From an uncultured Collinsella sp. (lineage in GTDB: Bacteria; Actinomycetota; Coriobacteriia; Coriobacteriales; Coriobacteriaceae), in the NCBI GenBank assembly GCA_934646965.1, contig CAKUEZ010000081.1:1-9008 (forward strand): a stretch of 9,008 bases of DNA, written 5' to 3'. The notes beneath the pieces are model-generated. The model saw nothing but the letters and a program-made list of their open reading frames with translations. It did no database searches and was not told the origin of the DNA. This document shows positions 5,005-9,008 of the stretch, one piece after another. Every line of letters begins with the position of its first letter. Position 1 is the first letter of the stretch. The translations under genes were made by a program, and so were the position numbers.

Positions 5005-6417
5005 TTACATCTCTTCGGCAGCCGCAGCGCGAGCAGCCTCGAGAACCTCTTCGGGAAGCTCGACGCCCTCATCGGTGTTGTAGCCGTACTTCTGGGCACC
5101 CTTTTTAAGGAAGAAGAGCGAAACCACAGCGGTAAAGGCCTCGGCAACGGTCAGAGCCAGCCACACGCCGTCGCCGCCCATGACCATGGGAAGCACCAGC
5201 AGCAAAGCGATGGGAAGAACGAGCGAACGCAGGGTAGAGATGATGAGAGGCATCATCGTGTCGTTGAAGGCCGTGAGCATGTTCTGAATGCAGATATTGA
5301 TGCCGACGAGGCCAGCGCAAGAGGCGAAGAGAATCCACTTCTGGGAGGCGAGGGTATATACGGGGTCGCCGGGGACCTGACCATAGACCAACAGGATCGG
5401 CTTCATCATAACGATACCCAGGACAGCAATAACGACGATGAGGATAGCGCTCAGACGACGGTACTTCTGGTACGTGCCGTGAATCTTCTTGGGATTGTTT
5501 TCGCCGATCTGATAGCTAATGATCGGCGTAGCGCCCTTACCAAAGCCAATGAACGGGCCAACAAAGAGGAACTGCACGTACAGGAAGATTGCGGCAACGG
5601 CTACGCCGTCGGCCCCAAAGTACTTCATGGCCTGGATGTTGTAGATAGCGGTCATGAAGCCGGTGGCGGCACTGTAGATAAAGTCGGCAAGGCCGATCTT
5701 GCAGCTCTCGGCGACATTCTTCGCAGGACAGGCCGGCGAGTCATAATGCAGGGCACTGCTCTTGGAGAAGATGACGACTGCAGAAGCGATGGCGGCAAAG
5801 GCAGAACCGGTACCAAAGCCAAGAGCTGCACCCGTGGTGCCCAGACCAAGCGTACCCTGGTAGACAACGTCCATGCCCAGCGTGACCAGACCACCAAGGA
5901 TGGTGATCACCATGCAATGCGTGGGCTTACCAGCAGTGAGCAGCCACATCTGGAAACCGAGCTGGATGGTGTAGAGCGGCATGAAGAAGCGGTGCACGTT
6001 CCAATAGGTGGTGCAGACGGGAGCGAGGCCTGCGTCAGCGCCCATGAAGTACCACACCTGGTCGCCAGCAAAGCTGATAGCAAAACCCCAAACGGTGGCG
6101 ATGATAGTCGAGATGAGCAAAACGCAGGTAAACGTCTGGTTCGCCTCACGGGTCTTCTTCTCGCCCAAAAGCTTGCCCAGGAGGGCCGCGGAACCGCCAG
6201 AGAACAGGAAGGCGATGGCCTCTACCACCGCCTGAGCGGGATAGACGATATTAATGGCCGAAAGCGTCGCCGTACTGTTGAAGTTGGTGGCGATTGCGGT
6301 GTCGAAAATCTGATAGATACCGGTCCAAAGCTGCAGCAGGATCGAGGGGGCAGCAAAGAGGAACAGTCCGATGAGCGTGTAGTTACGCGCGAGCTTGTTG
6401 GGGTTGGTCTCTTCCAT
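5005..6417 (-). CDS. MATE-family multidrug/metabolite exporter
   Basis: This is a 470-residue membrane protein with the twelve-segment, two-halves layout of MATE transporters, which export cationic drugs or metabolites in exchange for Na+ or H+. The first half has IYQIFDTAIATNF at 34-46 and SGGSAALLGKLLGEKK at 73-88. The second half has the corresponding FGKGATPIISYQIGENN at 292-308, an internal repeat typical of the family. A charged C-terminal tail (about 445-470) ends AAAAEEM. The ATG at 6417 is one base past the TAG of the amidohydrolase (6419-6421), and its ribosome binding site AAGGAAGG (6426-6433) lies within the last codons of that gene, so translational coupling is likely. A start at 6456 would overlap the upstream gene and add 13 unrelated residues. 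The substrate is unknown; the pairing suggests export of the amidohydrolase product or substrate, which is inference. Confidence 0.92.
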   Translation of the reverse strand: MEETNPNKLARNYTLIGLFLFAAPSILLQLWTGIYQIFDTAIATNFNSTATLSAINIVYPAQAVVEAIAFLFSGGSAALLGKLLGEKKTREANQTFTCVLLISTIIATVWGFAISFAGDQVWYFMGADAGLAPVCTTYWNVHRFFMPLYTIQLGFQMWLLTAGKPTHCMVITILGGLVTLGMDVVYQGTLGLGTTGAALGFGTGSAFAAIASAVVIFSKSSALHYDSPACPAKNVAESCKIGLADFIYSAATGFMTAIYNIQAMKYFGADGVAVAAIFLYVQFLFVGPFIGFGKGATPIISYQIGENNPKKIHGTYQKYRRLSAILIVVIAVLGIVMMKPILLVYGQVPGDPVYTLASQKWILFASCAGLVGINICIQNMLTAFNDTMMPLIISTLRSLVLPIALLLVLPMVMGGDGVWLALTVAEAFTAVVSLFFLKKGAQKYGYNTDEGVELPEEVLEAARAAAAEEM

Positions 6418-6418
6418 C

Positions 6419-8059
6419 CTACTCGCCTTCCTTCTCGTACATGGTCTTACCGTCAATGACAGTCATAAGGCACTTGGCCTCATGGATGGTATGGGGATCG
6501 ATGGCCGTGATATCGCGGTCCATGAGCACGAAGTCGGCCTCCTTGCCCACCTCGATGGAGCCGATGCGCTTCTCAAGGAAGTTCTGATACGCTCCGTTGA
6601 TGGTGCCGGCACAGATCATGTCCTCAACCGACACGCGCTGGTTCGGGTCGAGCACGGTCTCTTCCGAAGCGTCGCCGGGCGCGCAGCGGGTCACGCCGAC
6701 CTCCAAGCCCTCCATGGGATCGGGGTTTGACACGGGGAAGTCGGTCGCCGAAGTGACGATCATGCCGCGGTCCCAGAACTTCTTGAGCGGGTACTCGGAC
6801 TCAGCACGGTCGCCGAGCTGAGCGTGCTCCAGGGACTCATAGCACACGGGGTCCTTGAAGTGCCATGTGGGATTGGCGCAAGCGATACCCTTGAGCGCGG
6901 CAAAACGATCGATGTCCTCGTCGCGCATGACCTGCAGGTGCGTAATGGTCGGGCGCCAGTCATCTTTCGGATCGGTTGCCTGGGCATATTCAAAACCGTC
7001 GAGCGCCATGGAGATGGCCGCGTCGCCGATAGCGTGCACATGCACCTGGAAGCCCTTTTCCTTGGCATAGCGAACCATGGCGTTGTAATCGTCGGGCTCG
7101 CAGTTGGGAACGCCGCGGAAACCAGACTTGTCGGTGTAGTCATCCAGCAGGTAAGCCGTACCAGATTCGATGACACCATCGAGCACGAACTTGATGTTGT
7201 TGCACTGATAGTGTTCGCCATGATAGGAATCGCGAACCTTGGCGCAGCGATCGATCTTGTCGAGGCCCTCGTGCTCGGGCTTGCAATAGAAGCCGGAGGT
7301 TACCTTGAGCTTGAGCTTACCCTCGATGTCGAGCTCCTCGAGAGCAATTTGAGCATTGACCTCATCGCGAAGAATCGGCTCGTAAATATTGGTAATACCG
7401 ACCGCAAGCAAGTCCTCCTGCAACGTAAGAATGGCGCTCTTGAACTCTTCGACCGTATAGGAACGAATCGCCTTGAAGACATCGTTCATGGCCCAATCGC
7501 GCACAAGACCCGTAGGCTCCTGCGTCTCGGGATCCAAAACGATGGTTCCAGCCTCCTGGCTCACAAAGCCGCGACCGATGCCGGCCTTCTCGAGGCACTT
7601 GCTGTTGACCCAATAGGAGTGGCCATCGTAGGAACCGATAAGCATCGGCACGTCCGGACACACTGCATCCAGCAGCTCCTTGGCCTGAATCTTGCCCTCG
7701 TTCTCGAACACGGCGTTGTCCCAACCCATGCCCTTATAGAACTCGCGGCCGGGATGCTCTTCCACATATTTGCGGATGGTATCCACGTACTCGTCCACGG
7801 TCTCGAGACCCAAAATGTCAATCTCGTAGGCAAACTGGCCAGCACCAGACGAGAAATGCATATGAGCATCGCAGAAGCCCGGCATGAACATACCGTCGCC
7901 CGCCTCGATCACCTTAGTGTCAGGACCGACGTACTCGTTCACCCCCGCCTCGTCGCCCACATAGACGAAAATGCCGTCCTTAATCGCTACCGCCTGAGCG
8001 ATAAACTCTGCGCGATTAGACGTGAACACCTTCCCCTTAAGCACGGTATCCGCTTGCAT
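6419..8059 (-). CDS. Amidohydrolase family protein, YtcJ-like
   Basis: This 546-residue cytoplasmic metal-dependent hydrolase belongs to the Amidohydro_3 (YtcJ/NfdA-like) branch. The likely metal ligands are visible in order: His66 and His68 in GFCDAHMHFS, Lys290 in IKFVLDGVIESGTA (candidate bridging lysine), His340/His342 in VHVHAIGDAA, His374 in ITHLQ and Asp440 in SATDFPVS. The N-terminal strand domain (about 1-60) and the closing IEVGKEADFVLMDRD segment near 502-516 complete the composite beta-sandwich. Family members hydrolyse N-formyl, amide or cyclic imide-type compounds; the true substrate cannot be inferred. The ATG at 8059 has GGAAAGGAG at 8066-8074 with six bases of spacing. That site is overlapped by leader-RNA helices (8063-8137). 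The gene is coupled to the MATE exporter downstream. Confidence 0.93.
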   Translation of the reverse strand: MQADTVLKGKVFTSNRAEFIAQAVAIKDGIFVYVGDEAGVNEYVGPDTKVIEAGDGMFMPGFCDAHMHFSSGAGQFAYEIDILGLETVDEYVDTIRKYVEEHPGREFYKGMGWDNAVFENEGKIQAKELLDAVCPDVPMLIGSYDGHSYWVNSKCLEKAGIGRGFVSQEAGTIVLDPETQEPTGLVRDWAMNDVFKAIRSYTVEEFKSAILTLQEDLLAVGITNIYEPILRDEVNAQIALEELDIEGKLKLKVTSGFYCKPEHEGLDKIDRCAKVRDSYHGEHYQCNNIKFVLDGVIESGTAYLLDDYTDKSGFRGVPNCEPDDYNAMVRYAKEKGFQVHVHAIGDAAISMALDGFEYAQATDPKDDWRPTITHLQVMRDEDIDRFAALKGIACANPTWHFKDPVCYESLEHAQLGDRAESEYPLKKFWDRGMIVTSATDFPVSNPDPMEGLEVGVTRCAPGDASEETVLDPNQRVSVEDMICAGTINGAYQNFLEKRIGSIEVGKEADFVLMDRDITAIDPHTIHEAKCLMTVIDGKTMYEKEGE

Positions 8060-8062
8060 CGC

Positions 8063-8137
8063 AAACTCCTTTCCTGTGACCCGCTTCTTAGTTCAAAACG
8101 GATTTCACAGGGAAGATTACGGTCGGAAAGGAGGTTT
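8063..8137 (-). promoter_or_regulatory. Leader RNA structure able to sequester the amidohydrolase ribosome binding site
   Basis: In the minus-strand transcript, AAACCUCCUUUCC (8137-8125) can pair with GGAAAGGAGUUU (8074-8063), a 12 bp helix with one bulged base that hides the whole Shine-Dalgarno sequence. A competing hairpin pairs CUUCCCUGUGA (8115-8105) with UCACAGGAAAG (8079-8069), 10 of 11 pairs. It continues inward with CCGUUUU/GAAGCGG (two wobble pairs) around a 7-base loop. Both helices use GGAAAG, so they cannot form together. This is the architecture of a translational switch or thermosensor. I do not recognise a known riboswitch class. Confidence 0.5.
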
Positions 8138-8299
8138 ATTCCATGCGCCAAACGGTCAATTTCACTCAACCTTAGTTGTACAAGCAGATTATTTTGGCAG
8201 GTAAAAAGCTCTATTTCATTCTTCGGTGCCATAACACCACGTCCCGTTCGCGCGAGGAGAACGACCGCTCACGGCTCGCATAGGATACGCTTTAGCGCT

Positions 8300-8329
8300 C
8301 TTATACCCCTAGGGTTTACCCTCCGTCTA
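8300..8329 (-). promoter_or_regulatory. Candidate promoter with overlapping palindromes in the spacer
   Basis: On the minus strand TAGACG (8329-8324) and TATAAG (8305-8300) are separated by 18 bases. The spacer contains two overlapping dyads, CCCTAGGG at 8307-8314 and AGGGT-TT-ACCCT at 8311-8322. A symmetric operator inside a long spacer is the pattern used by MerR-type activators, and BmrR-like sites contain a similar CCCTAGG core. Neither dyad is exactly centred in the spacer and no MerR gene is in the window, so this is a suggestion only. Confidence 0.4.
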
Positions 8330-8420
8330 TCCATTGTCGATAGTCGTATTGGGCCCATGGCGCCCCTCGGCGGCGCCCAGCGCCCAAACGGCAAGTCCGT
8401 GCCTGCCGCCGCGAGGCCGC

Positions 8421-9008
8421 CTACGCCCTATAGAACACGTTATCGGCAAAGAAATCGGCCGGGGGCTCCATGCACGCGATCTCGCCGTCGAACATCATGG
8501 CGATGTCGTCGGCGACCTGCTCCGCGAAATCTAGGTCATGCGTGGCCATGACGACGGTGCCGCCCGCTTGCGCATGGTCGCGAAGGGCGTGAGCGATGAT
8601 GCGGCGGCTGGCCAGGTCCAGGCCCTTGGTGGGCTCATCGAGCAGTAGCAGCTCGGGACCGATCAACAGCAGTTTTGTCAACGCAAGCAGCTGGCGCTGG
8701 CCACCCGAAAGGTCGTACGGATGACGCACCTCCAAGCCCGCCAGCCCCAGGCGCGCCGCCTGCTCCTGCGCTGTGGCCTCGTCGTATCCGCAGGTCGAAG
8801 CCCATTCCATCAGCTCGTCGCGCACCGTCTCGGCAACCAGCAACGCCTTGGGGTTTTGCGGCAGTAGCGCCGCCGAAGCCGCCCCACGCACCATGCGGCC
8901 GCGCTGCAGCTTAGCCGTCTTGGCCAACACCGAGAGCATCGTCGACTTGCCGCAACCGTTTCCGCCCACAATCGCGTGTACCGCGCCGGCCGAAAACGTC
9001 ACGTCGAG
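8421..9008 (-). CDS. ECF-type ABC transporter ATPase, C-terminal part
   Basis: The gene enters from the right edge, so 196 residues of its C-terminal end are visible. All ABC ATPase motifs are present: Walker A GGNGCGKST, Q-loop LLPQNPKAL, signature LSGGQRQ, Walker B LLLLDEPT followed by the D-loop KGLDLAS, and the switch histidine in ATHDLD. The short distance between Walker A and the Q-loop and the C-terminal PADFFADNVFYRA are typical of the second domain of fused (double) ECF ATPases, which power uptake of vitamins through S and T membrane subunits. The GTG at 9002 that could be read as a start falls inside the fold, just before Walker A, and is not the true start. It ends 361 bases before the amidohydrolase gene and is probably the end of another operon. 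Confidence 0.88.
   Translation of the reverse strand, partial: LDVTFSAGAVHAIVGGNGCGKSTMLSVLAKTAKLQRGRMVRGAASAALLPQNPKALLVAETVRDELMEWASTCGYDEATAQEQAARLGLAGLEVRHPYDLSGGQRQLLALTKLLLIGPELLLLDEPTKGLDLASRRIIAHALRDHAQAGGTVVMATHDLDFAEQVADDIAMMFDGEIACMEPPADFFADNVFYRA

Larger units (their letters stand above)
8060..8420 (-). other. Long leader and promoter region of the amidohydrolase-MATE operon
   Basis: These 361 bases hold no gene. From the ATPase stop codon (8421) to about 8330 there are GC-rich hairpins without U-tracts. Positions 8300-8329 hold a promoter candidate. From about 8295 to 8060 there is a leader of roughly 235 bases, AT-richer than its surroundings. Within it GCCAAA (8147-8152) can pair with TTTGGC (8193-8198), enclosing a CAAC/GTTG hairpin (8167-8178). 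Two mutually exclusive helices then cover the ribosome binding site. Confidence 0.55.

Noticed and set aside
4888..6459. Plus-strand 523-residue open frame antisense to the MATE gene
   Set aside because: It is a composition shadow: hydrophilic, His/Arg/Glu-rich and without motifs, while the opposite strand encodes a clear membrane transporter.
8125..8175. Plus-strand ten-residue reading frame at 8143-8175 with a perfect GGAAAGGAGG eight bases upstream, looking like a leader peptide
   Set aside because: No plus-strand gene follows, and the strong ribosome-binding-like sequence is exactly the anti-Shine-Dalgarno of the minus-strand leader, which explains it better.
7987..8232. Minus-strand 81-residue open frame overlapping the start of the amidohydrolase gene
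   Set aside because: It has no ribosome binding site, runs out of frame into the amidohydrolase, and shows no recognisable domain. It occupies the structured leader.
8359..8377. GGCGCC/GGCGCC hairpin downstream of the ATPase gene as a terminator
   Set aside because: No U-tract follows on either strand, so intrinsic termination is not supported; the stem may be chance in GC-rich sequence.
6824..8551. Plus-strand 575-residue open frame antisense to the amidohydrolase
   Set aside because: The opposite strand has a complete metal-ligand set for an amidohydrolase with a good ribosome binding site. The antisense frame has neither motifs nor a credible start.

Overview
The window looks like chromosomal DNA of a GC-rich Gram-positive gut actinobacterium of the class Coriobacteriia, most likely Collinsella or a close relative. 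This is an inference from gene content: a LuxR-type regulator fused to about seven membrane segments, an ECF-type transporter S component with the C-terminal half of a fused ECF ATPase, a YtcJ-like amidohydrolase paired with a MATE exporter, and AGGAGG-type ribosome binding sites. There is no rRNA, tRNA, CRISPR array or transposase.

Layout, left to right. Positions 1-44 hold the first 14 codons of a minus-strand gene, possibly dihydropteroate synthase. A minus-strand Sir2 (sirtuin) deacylase follows at 139-891 and is divergent from a plus-strand exodeoxyribonuclease III at 1005-1823. From 1824 to 2350 there is no gene. This stretch holds two tandem copies of a composite repeat: a 36-base repeat followed by a 164-170 bp element with long inverted-repeat arms and a conserved 79-base core. 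The first core contains an intact bidirectional terminator; the second contains a decayed version.

Everything to the right is on the minus strand, so it is transcribed from right to left. At 8421-9008 lies the C-terminal part of an ECF ATPase. Positions 8060-8420 hold a candidate promoter with overlapping dyads, then a leader RNA of about 235 bases that can fold over the ribosome binding site of the next gene. The amidohydrolase (6419-8059) and MATE exporter (5005-6417) are separated by one base and probably translationally coupled. Next come the membrane LuxR regulator (3815-4846, GTG start) and a small membrane protein of unknown function (3241-3744), closed by a strong terminator at 3143-3185. 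Last is the S component of an ECF vitamin transporter (2351-3052, GTG start).

My reading of how the genes work together is inference. The amidohydrolase and MATE protein form a hydrolyse-and-export pair whose expression may be controlled at the promoter and by the leader RNA. The LuxR protein may respond to a membrane signal and act on its small membrane neighbour or on the enzyme/exporter pair. The most unusual items are the tandem hairpin units at 1832-2309 and the leader RNA at 8063-8137 with two competing helices that both cover the Shine-Dalgarno sequence.
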